Source: Aspidiotus rigidus
Taxonomy: Eukaryota; Arthropoda; Insecta; Hemiptera; Diaspididae
NCBI GenBank assembly: GCA_035079385.1
Contig: JAVHKY010000054.1
Span: forward strand, 10,145,501 to 10,209,500
Length of the DNA stretch: 64,000 nt
Direction of reading: 5' to 3'
The notes under the pieces were generated by a model. The model searched no databases. It worked only from the letters and a program-made list of their open reading frames with translations, and was not told where the DNA came from. Made by a program: the position numbers and the translations under genes. Shown one piece after another: positions 31,026 through 42,700 of this stretch. Position 1 is the first letter of the stretch; every line of letters begins with the position of its first letter.

Positions 31026-31243
31026 AACTTACTAAACTAAGTTGTAAACTTACTAAACTAAATATTTTATTGGAAAAATTTTAGACGTGAAAGTGTTTTC
31101 TATATAAGTTTTTTTTATTTTTTGGCACTGTCGACCCTGATGATGAATGCTAGACATTCGAAAACGCGTCGGTATTTGTTTATTATGTCAATATTGTGAG
31201 AGGCAGTGCCAAAAAATACAAAAACTTACTAAACTAAGTTGTA
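31026..31243 (+). mobile_element. Short hammerhead-bearing solo element in 21-bp direct repeats
   Basis: The 21-bp sequence starting AACTTACTAAACTAAG occurs at 31026-31046 and 31223-31243, flanking a 176-bp insert. The insert has inverted words TTTTTTGGCACTG and CAGTGCCAAAAAA around a hammerhead-like core. It resembles a solo terminal repeat of a PLE or a small retrozyme-like element with a long target duplication. Confidence 0.6.
31134..31173 (+). ncRNA. Hammerhead ribozyme-like motif
   Basis: ACC, CTGATGA (31137-31143), extra T, stem II GAATG-CTAGA-CATTC, GAAA (31160-31163), ACGCGTC, then GGT, which pairs with ACC. The core bases are canonical. There is one extra A before CGCGTC and stem I is only 3 bp, so activity is uncertain. 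CGAAA(A)CGCGTCGG is like motifs reported in Penelope-type ribozymes. Confidence 0.5.
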
Positions 31244-32827
31244 GGTCCGCTCCATCTCCTCCTCGAAATTATGATTGGCAGGACGGGCAGCCCTCCTAAA
31301 CAAGGTCACAGCCCCCACCCTCCTAAAAATTATAATTCCAGCTGACACTTAACAATAATACCCTGAATTATTTATTATTCTGGAGTAATTAGCCTACTTG
31401 CTGTTCTCAAATGAAGGCTGGTGAAGATATTGGACACTGTTATGTGGGCACCTCTAAATTTCCGTTCTTTACGTTAATTCTCTACATTCATACGACCTAA
31501 AAAGTTTTAAGAAGCCTTATATTAGAGGGTCGTGAACTGATGATCTTAGGAGTGACATCGAAAAAGTTCGATGGCTTCGTGAAAATTCGGTTGTGGGACG
31601 GTCGGTCACTATTAAACTGTCTGCACTATTCGAACGTGCAGTGTCACGAGCTGCGCTTGAAACCTTCTCGTCAATTTTTAACCTTCGGAATGCTTTCAAG
31701 ATACCGAGAGACAAAGAAAACCGTAGCTTTCGTCTTCAGTATTCTTTCGCTGCGTCCCCTTATTCAGCGAATATTTTTTAAAAGACTGGAAGAATGATGC
31801 GAACACCTTTCGAGTAGTGCAACGTTCGAAGAAGAAATTGGCGAGAGCTTTATCTTAATTGGTTAATTCGGCTGAAAAATGTTACGTCAACGATGGGAGC
31901 TCGAAAAACACTCTTCTACCCCTATAACAATACGAAAAAGATTTTCAAGAGAGCTTTCGAAAAAAAGAGAAGAATTGAATTTTCGAAGTCCGCTGTGTAT
32001 TCGACACAGAAAGAAGGGGACGGTAGAGAGTGAGAACAATTCGCAGGGAAATTCTTATTCCGTACTCTTTACACACAAAACAAGACAATAAGTGATGGAG
32101 GATCCATTTATCGATCCGATGCGTTGGAAACTATTTGTTGATCAAATTTCGAGCACGACATATTGTGCGTATGAATCATTATTTATTGTAGCGTAAACAA
32201 TCTTGGAATCGGATCTCGGAAACGCTTCCGTGAAGAAGGAAAAAATTAATGCACTTTTGTACTCAAGTTCATGTGAACACGTGAAATATTGAATAACTTA
32301 CGGAACTACTTGCGTTTTAAGCTTTCGGCTGATGGTCGTGGACCCTTCGTATAGTTCATTGTAAGACACGGGAAAACTACCTCGAGTACACTTTAGTCGT
32401 AACATGAGCATAATGTATGTGAATAAACATGACAATAACTGTTGGTGGAGACGAAACCCACGTTTGCCGTGTAATACTTTTTCAATAGCGTCGTGGTCGT
32501 GCAATTAGTGTACGTAGCTTCGTTAGGGGAATTTTAAACTTGCGCGTGAGAAAAACCTGTCTAATGTATTTCATTCTAGACGACGCCGTATAAGTTACTA
32601 TTGATAACTTGCATGCGTAAAAGCAATAACAAAGCGATCGAGGAGTTGAAAAGTCTCATTTTAGAAAGGGATTGGGCAGTCAAATAATAACGAAACTTTC
32701 GAAACCGTGGAGAAATAATTTCGGCCAAATTATGCCTACCTTATGCGAGGAAAACTTTAACACAGAGAACCAAAATTCGTATCATTTCTAAGAAAAATTG
32801 CAAAGAAAAAGGATTAACATATACATA
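31244..32827. other. Unassigned sequence
   Basis: No recognisable gene. Open frames at 31517-31797 lie on both strands and look like nothing known. Sequence complexity is fairly high, so unrecognised exons or conserved non-coding DNA are possible. Confidence 0.4.
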
Positions 32828-33042
32828 TGTAAGAACGTGAACGTTCTTCACCGTCAGTCGCGTCACTCTCCTACTCACGGACAAAGTTCGGAGCTCCGAC
32901 TATATAATGCTATTCCTCTCTCCTTCTGTTTATCCTTCCGAGTGCAGTCAGCTGACCTGCTTTTCCTTCGGGAACTCGACTTTTTGATACGATTCTGTGG
33001 AAACACAGCATCGCCAGATTTGTCAAGATTTTACATCTTACA
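32828..33042 (+). repeat. TRIM 5' LTR
   Basis: 215 bp. It contains an 8-bp-arm palindrome AAGAACGTGAACGTTCTT near its start, a TATA-like TATATAAT at about 32900, the palindrome GTCAGCTGAC, and TTTTGATACGATT at 32982-32994, which is complementary to the first bases of the interior. Orientation is inferred from the TATA box. Confidence 0.8.
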
Positions 33043-33055
33043 AATCGTATCAAAA
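33043..33055 (+). promoter_or_regulatory. Candidate self-complementary primer-binding site
   Basis: AATCGTATCAAAA directly follows the 5' LTR and is the exact complement of 32982-32994 within the LTR. It lacks the usual tRNA-complement form starting TGG. Tf1-type retrotransposons are known to prime from their own RNA, so a similar mechanism is possible here. The pairing partner is internal to the LTR, not at a proven transcript start. Confidence 0.4.
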
Positions 33056-33240
33056 TAACTGAGTCTCCCGGTCTCCTCTAGATGAACGCTGTAAGACTAC
33101 ATCATGCAGTAAGCCGCATTAGTTGGGTACACGGATACACTCCACTCCCCGTAGGTACACGGACCATGTCCACTCCTGCGTGCGCAGTAAGCCGTATCAA
33201 AAAAGTCTACTCCTTATCCTTTTCCTCTTAGCGGTGGAGA

Positions 33241-33455
33241 TGTAAGAACGTGAACGTTCTTCACCGTCAGTCGCGTCACTCTCCTACTCACGGACAAAGT
33301 TCGGAGCTCCGACTATATAATGCTATTCCTCTCTCCTTCTGTTTATCCTTCCGAGTGCAGTCAGCTGACCTGCTTTTCCTTCGGGAACTCGACTTTTTGA
33401 TACGATTCTGTGGAAACACAGCATCGCCAGATTTGTCAAGATTTTACATCTTACA
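33241..33455 (+). repeat. TRIM 3' LTR
   Basis: 215 bp, the same as the 5' LTR at every position compared. It is preceded by GCGGTGGAGA, a purine-rich stretch that could act as a polypurine tract. The AG-rich run is short and interrupted by T. Confidence 0.8.
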
Positions 33456-34194
33456 CATAGTGAAGAAAAATGTACGTGGTATCTGCAATTTACCAGAGCA
33501 TCTGCTGTCTTTCGAGCTAATTGTGGTTCCGAGGACGATGGAAAAATATTGAATTTCGAGCTGTTTTTTACAAGGGATAGACTTCGACCGTTCAGCTATG
33601 TACCTATAGGGGGCTCAAATTATGTATCAGAGAAGTGGAACTTGGAAAAGTTTCAACTATCTATACTAGGGGGGCCTCAAAAGTCTTGACTAGAAAGAGG
33701 CTTAGGCTATACATAAACACATGAACTAGGCCAAGGCCCTGGGAGGGGAGGGAGTTGGGTCAGCCTGATGCCCTTGACCGTTTGCTTTGGTCAGGAGTTT
33801 TACATGCGTGTGTACACGTATCTTCTAGAGGACGTTATTGTACTATCGCGGACACTGACTGCTTTGTGTTGAAAATTTAGTTCTTATTGTGTGGAAGAAT
33901 TTCAAGTTTCAAAAGAGAGGACTGCAAACTTCACTACACCGAAAAAAATCGCAAGTTTAAATTTTCTAGGTCGAATTCTTGAAAGAAGTGAACTTGAACC
34001 TTTGTCTATTTGTGACATCTCATTTATAAGTCTTAATTTTGACAGAAACAAGGAAAAATTCTGAGTAATGTAGTATGAGGTCTGATAACCTGGAAAAAGT
34101 CAAAATTTAGAGCACGGTGGGAACTCGGAAGGATTTCGACGGTTCAGCTACGTTAAAATGGGCTAAAAAAATGTTTATCTTTCAAACTACCAGC
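33456..34194. other. Unassigned sequence before the minisatellite region
   Basis: No gene recognised. TTCGACCGTTCAGCTATGTA near 33586 recurs as TTCGACGGTTCAGCTACGTT near 34136, a weak direct repeat about 550 bp apart. Confidence 0.4.
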
Positions 34195-34246
34195 CATATA
34201 TGATAGGACGGCGACTGAAAAAAAAATTTCGAATCTCGAACCATAT

Positions 34247-34850
34247 CGATGGTGACGTGCACAAAGGATCTAAGTGACATTTTTATCAAAAATGAGTTAA
34301 GGGCAAAAATGGGTCAAGGAGCTCATGGACTATCGGCCTGCATCGAAAAAAGTGGGAAAAAGTCCACCAATTAGCCCCCAGGGGCAATGTACAAATGTAG
34401 TAAGTGACGAAAATCATATTTTTGTTGCGCCAATTGTAGTAAGTGCAGAAAATAACATGCAGAACTCTATATCGCCGCACTTACGACAAATGGCTTGTCA
34501 CGCAAATGTACTTAATACAACCTGTGCAATCCTTCAATCTTTATTGTGCCATTACAATTAGTATAGGAAATAGGTGCACTAATGTAGTAAGTGAAAAATC
34601 GTTCAAGCCAAATGTCGTAAGTGCGCTCAAAAGGTCAAAATATGGCTGTAGAATGCTTATAAATTAAGCTACACATTTTTTTAAAACGAGGATCTATTCT
34701 TTAGGGTTGCTGCGTCCTACATCCCAAATTTCAAGTAACTTCAAGCAATACTGTGGCCAGCAGGTCAAATTGAAGTTCCAAAAATTTTCAAATCGCTCTC
34801 CTGAAAAATATGGTTTTTGTCACTTAGATCCTTTGTGCACGTCACCATCG
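34247..34850. mobile_element. Inverted-repeat element with internal TAGTAAGTG words
   Basis: Ends CGATGGTGACGTGCACAAAG and CTTTGTGCACGTCACCATCG are perfect inverted repeats extending about 36 bp. ATAT flanks both sides (34243-34246, 34851-34854) and lies inside a minisatellite unit. The interior carries GTAGTAAGTG or GTCGTAAGTG four times, plus the inverted form once. No gene. Confidence 0.8.
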
Positions 34851-35504
34851 ATATATGATGGGAGGGGGACTAAAAAATTTCGACCCCGAGCTATATATGA
34901 TGGTAGGGGGACTTGGAAAAATGTCGACTTTCGAGCCATATATGATAGGAGGGGGACTTAGAAACAATTTAGACTCTCGAGCTATATATGATAGGAGGGG
35001 GACATAGAAGACTCTCGAGCTATATATGATAGGAGGGGGACATAGAAAAAATTTAGACTCTCGAGCTATATATGATGGGAGGGGGACTTGGAAAAATGTC
35101 GACTCTCGAGCTATATATGATAGGATGGGGACTGGGGAAAAATGTCGACTCTCGAGCCACATATGATAGGGGGGGGGGGGCTCGGAAAAATGTCGACTCT
35201 CGAGCCATATACGATAGGAGGACGACTTGGAAAAATGTTGACTCTCGAGCCATATATGATAGGAGGGGGACTTGGAAAAATGTCGACTCTCGTGCTATAT
35301 ATGATAGGAGGGGGACTTGGAAAAAATTTCGCTCGAGCCATATATGATAGTAGGGGGACATAGAAAAAATTTCGACTCTCGAGCCATATATGATAGGGGG
35401 GGGGGACTTGGAAAAATGTTGACTCTCGAGCCATATATGATAGGAGGGGGGACTTGGAAAAATGTCGACTTTCGAGCCATATATGAAAGGAGGGGGACTT
35501 AGAT

Positions 35505-36613
35505 AATTACGGCTTCCTTAACGAAGTTAAACGAGGAACGCAGGGAACCTGTTTTATGATTCGAATGAGATTTGGTATTGAAAATTCAAGGAAGCCTAGA
35601 TTTGGAGAAAGGTAGTAAAAAGAAGGCCTAGACCAACTATTAGTGTAATATAATATAGTTGGATAAATCAAGTTCCTTGTTAAAATTTCCACTCTTGAGC
35701 CATATATGACAGGAGGAGGACTTCCTCTCCTATCATATATGGCTCAAGGGTCGAAATTTTTCGAAGTCACTCTCCTATCATATATAGCTCGAGAGTCAAA
35801 ATTTTAATTTCTAAGTCCCCCTCCTATCATATATAGCTCGAGAGTCAAAATTTTTCCAAGTCCCCCTCCTATTATATATAGCTCGACAGTAGACATTTTT
35901 CTAAGTCCCTCTCCTATCATATATGGCTCGAGAGTCGAAATTTTAACTGGGAACCTGTTTTATGGGGGGCTATTTGAGAAATCTGGCGTCCGCCGTCCGC
36001 CGTGCGCCGTCCAGCGAAAAACTTGGAAAAATTTCGACCCTCGAGTCATATATGATAGGAGAGGGACTTGGAAAAATTTCGACCCTCGAGCCATATATGA
36101 TAGGAGAGGAACTTAGAAAAATTTCGACTCTCGAGCTATATATGATAGAAGGGGGACTTGGAAAAATTTCGACTCTCGAGCTATATATGATATGAAAGGG
36201 ACTTGGAAAAATTTCGTCTCTCGAGCGAGAAAAATTTAGATTCTCAAACTATATTATGATAGGCTTATAGTAGGTCTAGGCCTTCTTTATACTATCTTTA
36301 TCTAGGTCTAGGCTTCTTGAATTTTCAATACCAAATCCCATTCGACTCATAAAACAGGTTCCCTGCGTTCCTCGTTTAACTTCGTTAAGGAAGCCGTCGT
36401 TTTTCTAAGTCTTTCTCCTATCATATATGGCTCGAGAGTCGAAATTTTTCCAAGTCCCCCTCCTATCATATATAGCTCGAGAGTCGAAATTTTTCCAAGT
36501 CCCTCTCCTATCATAATGGCTTGAGGGTCGAAATTTTTCTAAGTTTTTCGCTGGACGGCGCACGGCGCACCGCAGATTTCTCAAATAGCCCCCCATAAAA
36601 CAGGTTCCCTGTT
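35505..36613 (-). mobile_element. Minisatellite-carrying element, outer copy
   Basis: In reverse orientation: starts AATTACGGCTTCCTTAACGA and ends CATAAAACAGGTTCCCTGTT. It contains a reversed minisatellite array into which a second, forward copy (35945-36401) is inserted. It lies itself within a forward array. The A-run of the host unit is two bases longer in sum than the consensus, consistent with a 2-bp duplication. Confidence 0.7.
35945..36401 (+). mobile_element. Minisatellite-carrying element, inner nested copy
   Basis: 457 bp. Begins AACTGGGAACCTGTTTTATG, has a GC-rich GGCGTCCGCCGTCCGCCGTG tract, about four minisatellite units, a module with GGTCTAGGCCTTC and ACCAAATCCCATTCGACTCA, and ends AAGGAAGCCGTCGTT. 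It splits a reversed unit at its T-run, with TT apparently duplicated. CAGGGAACCTGTTTTAT near one end and ATAAAACAGGTTCCCTG near the other are subterminal inverted repeats. Confidence 0.75.
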
Positions 36614-37520
36614 AAAAATGTCGACTCCTGAGTCATATATGATGGGAGGGGGACATAGAAACAATTTCGACTCTCGAGCTATATATGATAGGAGGGGGAG
36701 ATAGAAAAAATTTCGACTCTCGAGCCATATATGATAGGAGGGGGACTTGGAAAATTTTCGACTCTCGAACTGTATATGATAAGAGGGGGACTTGGAAAAA
36801 TTTCGACTCCCGAGCCATATATGATGGGAGGGGGACTTGGAAAAATTTCGACTCTCGAACTATATATGATAAGAGGGGGACTTGGAAAAAATGTCGACTC
36901 TCGAGCTATATATGATGGGAGGGGGACTTGGAAAAATTTCGACTATCGCGCTATATAAGAGAGGAGGGGGACTTAGAGAAATTTCGACTCTCGAGCTATA
37001 TATGCTAGGAGAAGGATTTGAAGAAATTTCGACTTTCGAGCTGTATAATTATGATAGGAGGAAGACAGAAAAAGTTCAACTCCTGAGCGATCATATATAG
37101 CTCGAGATTCGTGAAAATGTAGAGTCTCAAACTATATTATACTAGGCTTATAGAAGGTCTAGGCCTTCTTTATACTAGCTTTATCGAGGTCTAGGCTTCC
37201 GGGAATTTTCAACACCAAATCCCATGACTCATAAAACAGGTTCTCTGCGTTCCTGGTTTAATTTCTTTAAGGAAGCCGTCGTTTTTCCAAGTCTCCCTTC
37301 TATCGTATATAGCTCGAGAGTCGAAATTTTAACAGGGAACCGGTTTTATGAAGTTTTTTCAAGAAGTGTGCCGCGTGCCGTACGCCGTGTGGCAAAAACT
37401 TGGAAAAATTTCGACCCTCTAGCCATATATTTTTTCTATGTCCCCCTCCTATCATATACAACTCGCCAGTTTCGTCTAACGGTGATGGGTTTCTATGCTG
37501 ACACCAAAGCCGTTCCTTAT

Positions 37521-38990
37521 GCAAGTATCGAAACCAAGAATCGATGTTGAAACTTCATTCTTTTCCGCAGTAGTCTGAACGATACTTAAAATAGCAGAAA
37601 TATATTTTTGATATCAATATTCTTATGAAAAATATATTCACTGATGAGGGTCCTTTTTAAATTAGAAAAGGGCGAAAAAAGTCTCGAGAAATAATTTACT
37701 CACACTTTTGAATGTACTCGTGAATCATCCTTCATTCTTAGAGCTTGATAATAGGTACATAGTAATCCGTTTAATTGTTTTTTTCCAAGTTCAGCTATCT
37801 CACATAAGGTGGACGGCGAATATTTTGTTACCCCACTACAGAATTATCTCAAGCCTAATGTAATTTATATGGAACGTAAGCTAGTTTTGATGTACGGTAG
37901 CGAGTTCAAAAACAAGAATAAATAAAAATATTGAGTCTTGCGAAAGCCCAGGCTTTTCACCTGTCCCTGCGGAGCGTCAGCCATCAGCGATGTGCCAGAA
38001 AATATTCAAAATCCCACTGTGCAAAAATCTCCGAAGGATATCGACCATATAGTCTTGCCATATGTCTGATACCCCATAAGGTTATTATGGTAAATTCGCA
38101 ATTATTTATGGGTCAATAAGCAAGTCCACATCTTTATGAGATATATGGCTCGATGATCGTAGTTTTTTTTTTCAATGCCTCCTCTCAAAATTTTTCGAAG
38201 TATCGCTCTGAATTCACAATGACTTGATAGTCGGAATTTATCCAAATCTCCTCCCTTCCTTCCCTTACATAAAGCCCAATGGTAAGAATTAATAAGAGTC
38301 CCTCTCCTGATACGCATAGAACCCAAGGACAGAATTTTTCGTAGTCTCTCTTCCCTCCCTCGCATATGAATAGTTTCAAAGTTGAAATTTTTCAAAATCC
38401 CCGAGATAAATTAAACCGCTGCCCACTCTCCTCTCGGAGCCACAATTCCCCAAAGAACGCAACACAACTTTTTCCGAATAACCCCCTCCCTCTATGAACC
38501 AAGTTTCCTGTTAGAATTTTGATACGGGTTGCGGACGGTTGACTTAACAATTTTTCAATACGACTTGCACAGTGGGTAGATATTTTCTCGCACACTGTCG
38601 CTGTTGCCCGGGAAGCACCACGTGGAGGTAGCTCGAGCTTCCCGCCCTGTAGACCTAAACTGGAAAAGCCAAAGCCAGTTATCTAACTATTTTGGAAAAA
38701 AAAAAGAAAAACATGCAATAAAAAATTAATAAAATAGTAAAAATCTATTAAAAACGAAAGAAGGAAAAAATAATGAAAAAAATTTGTTACTGATGATTGA
38801 ATAAAGACAAGAAGACTCGAATATCCTGCAGAGCGCCTACAAAAATGAAAAAAATGAATAAAAAAGAGACACCTGTGTGGGCTTGATTTTGAAAACGTGG
38901 GTTATGAAGAAAAAAATAATAAATAAGTAACGGTAAGACGATAATACAAAAATAAAAATTGCCTCCGAAATTAATACAACACACATTTAT
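37521..38990. other. Unassigned sequence with degenerate minisatellite traces
   Basis: Mostly unrecognised. Parts of 38100-38400 resemble highly decayed minisatellite-like text (CTCGATGATCGTAG, CGAAGTATCGCTC). No gene seen. Confidence 0.35.
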
Positions 38991-39720
38991 TTAGCCCCCA
39001 AAACTGAAAATCATGCATTGTTAGGAAACAGATGAACATTCAATATTTAATTGTTAGAAAAATAATGAACATCCAATATTTAATTAAGATACCAGCAATT
39101 ACACACCCAAAAAGATATTGTAAAGAAAACCATTCAGAAAACTGAGCAATGAATACAATTCATCTAAGCCCTCAACTCCAACATTTGAGTCACCACATAC
39201 TCGGACGAAGGACTACAAGGACAACAAGAACTACTACTTGAACAACAACAAGAACAGAACGAGAACTTCGACAAAAAGAGCGACCACAAAAACTACCACA
39301 TCAAGAACAAGGACAACTAAGCAAAAACAGAACAAGAAAAAGAACACCGACAAGAAAAAGGACAGCAACAACAACGACATTAACAACACCGAGGACATCA
39401 ACAAAAATGACAAGAACGATAAATAAACAATATCATGCACATTTAATACAACAAAAATTTAAACAACCCCAAAAACTGAAAATCATGCATCAAGAACTGA
39501 AAATCATAAATCGTTAGTAAAAAAATGAACAGTCAATAATTTCTACGGGTAACATACAATTAGATTCCTCAAAATTTTATGTACCCTTGACCCCATCACA
39601 TTCATACGCATTATTACTACAAAAATTTACCCAACCACCGAAACTGAAAATCATGCATCAAACACTAAATATATTATGCATCGTTATGAAAAAAAAAAAA
39701 AAAAACATTCAATAATTTTC
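38990..39720. repeat. Degenerate direct repeats around AAAACTGAAAATCATGCAT
   Basis: The phrase AAAACTGAAAATCATGCAT plus GTTAG..AAAAATGAACA..CAATA occurs at about 38999, 39473 and 39645. Between them, 39200-39426 is an AAC/AAG-rich low-complexity tract whose lysine, asparagine and threonine-rich frame is a composition artefact. Confidence 0.6.
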
Positions 39721-39729
39721 TTAGTCCAA

Positions 39730-42700
39730 CCCTTATGGATATATTTATAATTGAAAATATTTGGTACCCCTACTTCCGATACAGGTAACATAATTAGGTT
39801 CAGACCCAGCCATCTGTCAAACTTCAATGTCCCGTTTCCTGAACAAATACCCATCTGATCATAGATATACTGAGGAGCTATATATCGAGAAAATATACTT
39901 AGTAGGTCTATCTAAACCTTCTGTAAAAATTTCAAGTCCCACATCACCTCCCAACATACGAAGGTCATCTTGAAAAATACACATACACCTAGGATCATGA
40001 ATATATTAAAAAAGTAGACATCGATGACGCATATAACTAGGTCTATATGCGAAAATTCCTAAGTATCACATTGCATCACAGCATATAAAACTGAAAATAC
40101 ACCTCCCCTTGATTATGAATATCTAGATGATGATAACTCCGTCTATACTGAGCCAACATTAAAAATTCCAAGTAGCACATTGCTCTTCAGCATATAAAAC
40201 TATCCCCATGGTCATGATAATAATAATAGGCTAGATAAAGCCACCTCCAACAATTCTAAGTCCCACTTTATCTCTTAACATATAATACTCATCCTTTAAA
40301 AATACACGTATTAATAGGCTAGATATTGATAACATATAACTAAGTCTATATTGAGCCATCTGTAAGAATTCCAAGTCCCACATTACCTTCCAGTATATAA
40401 GACACATCCTGAAAAATACACGTACCCTTCACCCCCCCCCCCTGATCAAGAATATAATATTAATTGGCTAAATATGGACTAACATACAACTACGTATACT
40501 GAGCAAAATGTACAAACTCCAAGTCCCACATTACCTTCCAGTATAAAACTCATCCTAAAAATACCCGTACCCCCTATTCATGGATATAATATAAATAGGC
40601 GAGATATTAATAACATAACTCGGTCTATACTAAGCCAGCTGTAAAAATTTCAGTCCCAATTTACCTTCCAGCATATAAAAAACGACGGCTTCCTTAACGA
40701 AGTCAAACGAGGAACGCAGGGAACCTGTTTTATGAGTCGAATGGGATTTGGTATTGAAAATTCAAGGAAGCCTAGACCTAGATAAAGATAGTATAAAGAA
40801 GGCCTAGACCTAATATAAGCCTATCATAATATAGTTTGAGAATCTAAATTTTTCTCGCTCGAGAGACGAAATTTTTCTAAGTCCCTCTCCTATCATGGCT
40901 CGAGAGTCGAAATTTTTTTAAGTCCCCCTCCTATCATATATGGCTCGAGAGTCGAAATTTTTCCAAGTCCCCCTTCTATGATATATAGCTCGAGGGTCGA
41001 AATTTTTCTAAGTCCCCCTCCTATCATATATGGCTCGAGAGTCGAAATTTTTCTAAGTCCCTCTCCTATCATGGCTCGAGAGTCGAAATTTAATTTTTTT
41101 AAGTCCCCCTCCTATCATATATGGCTCGAGAGTCGAAATTTTTCCAAGTCCCCCTTCTATGATATATAGCTCGAGGGTCGAAATTTTTCTAAGTCCCCCT
41201 TCTATCATATATAGCTCGAGAGTCGAAATTTTTCCAAGTCCCTCTCCTATCATATATGGCTCGAGGGTCGAAATTTTTCTAAGTTTTTCGCTGGACGGCG
41301 GACGGCGGACGGCGGACGCCAGATTTCTCAAATAGCCCCCCATAAAACAGGTTCCCTGTTAACATCCTGAAAAATACACATACCCCCTCCCCATGATCAA
41401 GAATATAATATTAATAGCCTAGATATTGATAACATATAATTAAGTATACTGAGCCATCAGTACAAAATTCCAAATCCCACATTACCTTCCAGTACATAAA
41501 ACTCATCGTGAAAAATACTTGTACCCAATGATCATAAGTATATCAATAGGCTAGATGTTGATAACATAGCTAAGTCTATACTAAGCCAACTGTAAAAATA
41601 CCAAGTACCTCATTTCCCTCCAGCATATGAGACTCATCCTGAAAAATACACGTACCCCCCCTCCTGAGGCTAGATGTTGATAACATAACTAAGTCTATAG
41701 TAAGCTATCTGTAAAAATTCAAAGTCCCACATATCCCACAAGCATATACTCATACTTCACATACTCCGTGATCATAAATACAGTATTAGTAAACTAGATA
41801 TTGATAACAGATACTTAATTAGGTCTATACTAAGCTATCTGTAAAAATTCCAACTCCCACATTGCCTTCCAGCATTTAAAACTTATCCTAGAAAGTACAC
41901 GTACCCCGTATTCATGAATAGGCTAGATGTTGATAGCATAGAACTGGGTCTATACTAAGCCATCTGTAAGAATTCCAAGTCCCACATTACCTTCGAGTTT
42001 ATTCATCCTGAAAAATACACTACCCCCATGATCATGAATATATTGATAGGGTAGATGTTGATAACATCACTAGGTCTATGCAAGGATATCTGTAAAAATT
42101 CCATAAACCACGTTTCCTTCCAGCATATAAGACTCATCCTGAAAAATAAACGACCCCCCCACCCGTGATCATGATTATAATATTAATAGGCTAGGTATTG
42201 TTAACATTTAACTAGGTCTATACTAAGCTAACTGTAGAAATTACGAGTACCACATTTCCCTCCAGCCTATAAGACTCATCCTAGAAAATATAGAAAATAC
42301 ATGTCCCCTCGTATTCATGAATATAATATCAATAGGCTAGATATTGATAACATGTAATAAGTATACTCAGCCATCAGCACAAATTCCAAGTCCCACATTA
42401 CCTTCCAGTATACAAAAATCATCCTAAAAAATACACGTCCCTCCGTATTCATGAATATTATTAATAGGCTAAATTTTTATAACATAAGTAGGTCTATACT
42501 ACGTGATCTTGAATATACAATATTAGTAGGCTAGATATTGATGACATATAACAAGGTCAATACTAAGCTATCTGTAAAAATTCCAACTCCCACATTGCCT
42601 TCCAGCATTTAAAACTCATCCTAGAAAATACACGCACCCCGTATTCATGAATGTAATAATAATAGGCTAGATTTTGATAACATAACTAGGTCTATACTAA

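Larger units (their letters stand above)
32828..33455. mobile_element. Miniature LTR retrotransposon (TRIM-like), very young
   Basis: Two 215-bp direct repeats (32828-33042 and 33241-33455) appear identical base for base. Each begins TGTAAGA and ends TCTTACA (TG...CA rule with inverted ends). The whole is flanked by CATA (32824-32827 and 33456-33459), a 4-bp target duplication. The interior is only 198 bp with no coding capacity. The layout is that of a terminal-repeat retrotransposon in miniature. Confidence 0.85.
34195..37520. repeat. Minisatellite cluster, 45-46 bp unit, in nested elements
   Basis: The consensus unit reads GACTCTCGAGCTATATATGA then TAGGAGGGGGACTTGGAAAAATTTC. Dozens of units occur, in + orientation at 34853-35504, 36030-36235 and 36614-37095, and reversed at 35725-35944 and 36403-36545. 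Blocks are bounded by conserved single-copy modules: one beginning AACAGGGAACCTGTTTTATG with a GCCGTCCGCCGT tract, the other ending GTTAAGGAAGCCGTCGTT. Because 45 is divisible by three and the unit lacks stops, periodic frames such as SRAIYDRRGTWKNFD open on both strands; they are not taken as genes. Confidence 0.92.

Noticed and set aside
34842..36958. Many overlapping open frames with 15-residue periodic text (for example SRAIYDRRGTWKNFD and IIYGSRVEIFPSPPP)
   Set aside because: They come from a 45-46 bp minisatellite without stops, open in several frames and on both strands. No start context, splice sites or unique sequence supports a protein.
39238..39426. Lysine/asparagine/threonine-rich open frame
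   Set aside because: AAC/AAG-rich low-complexity DNA; composition explains the open frame.
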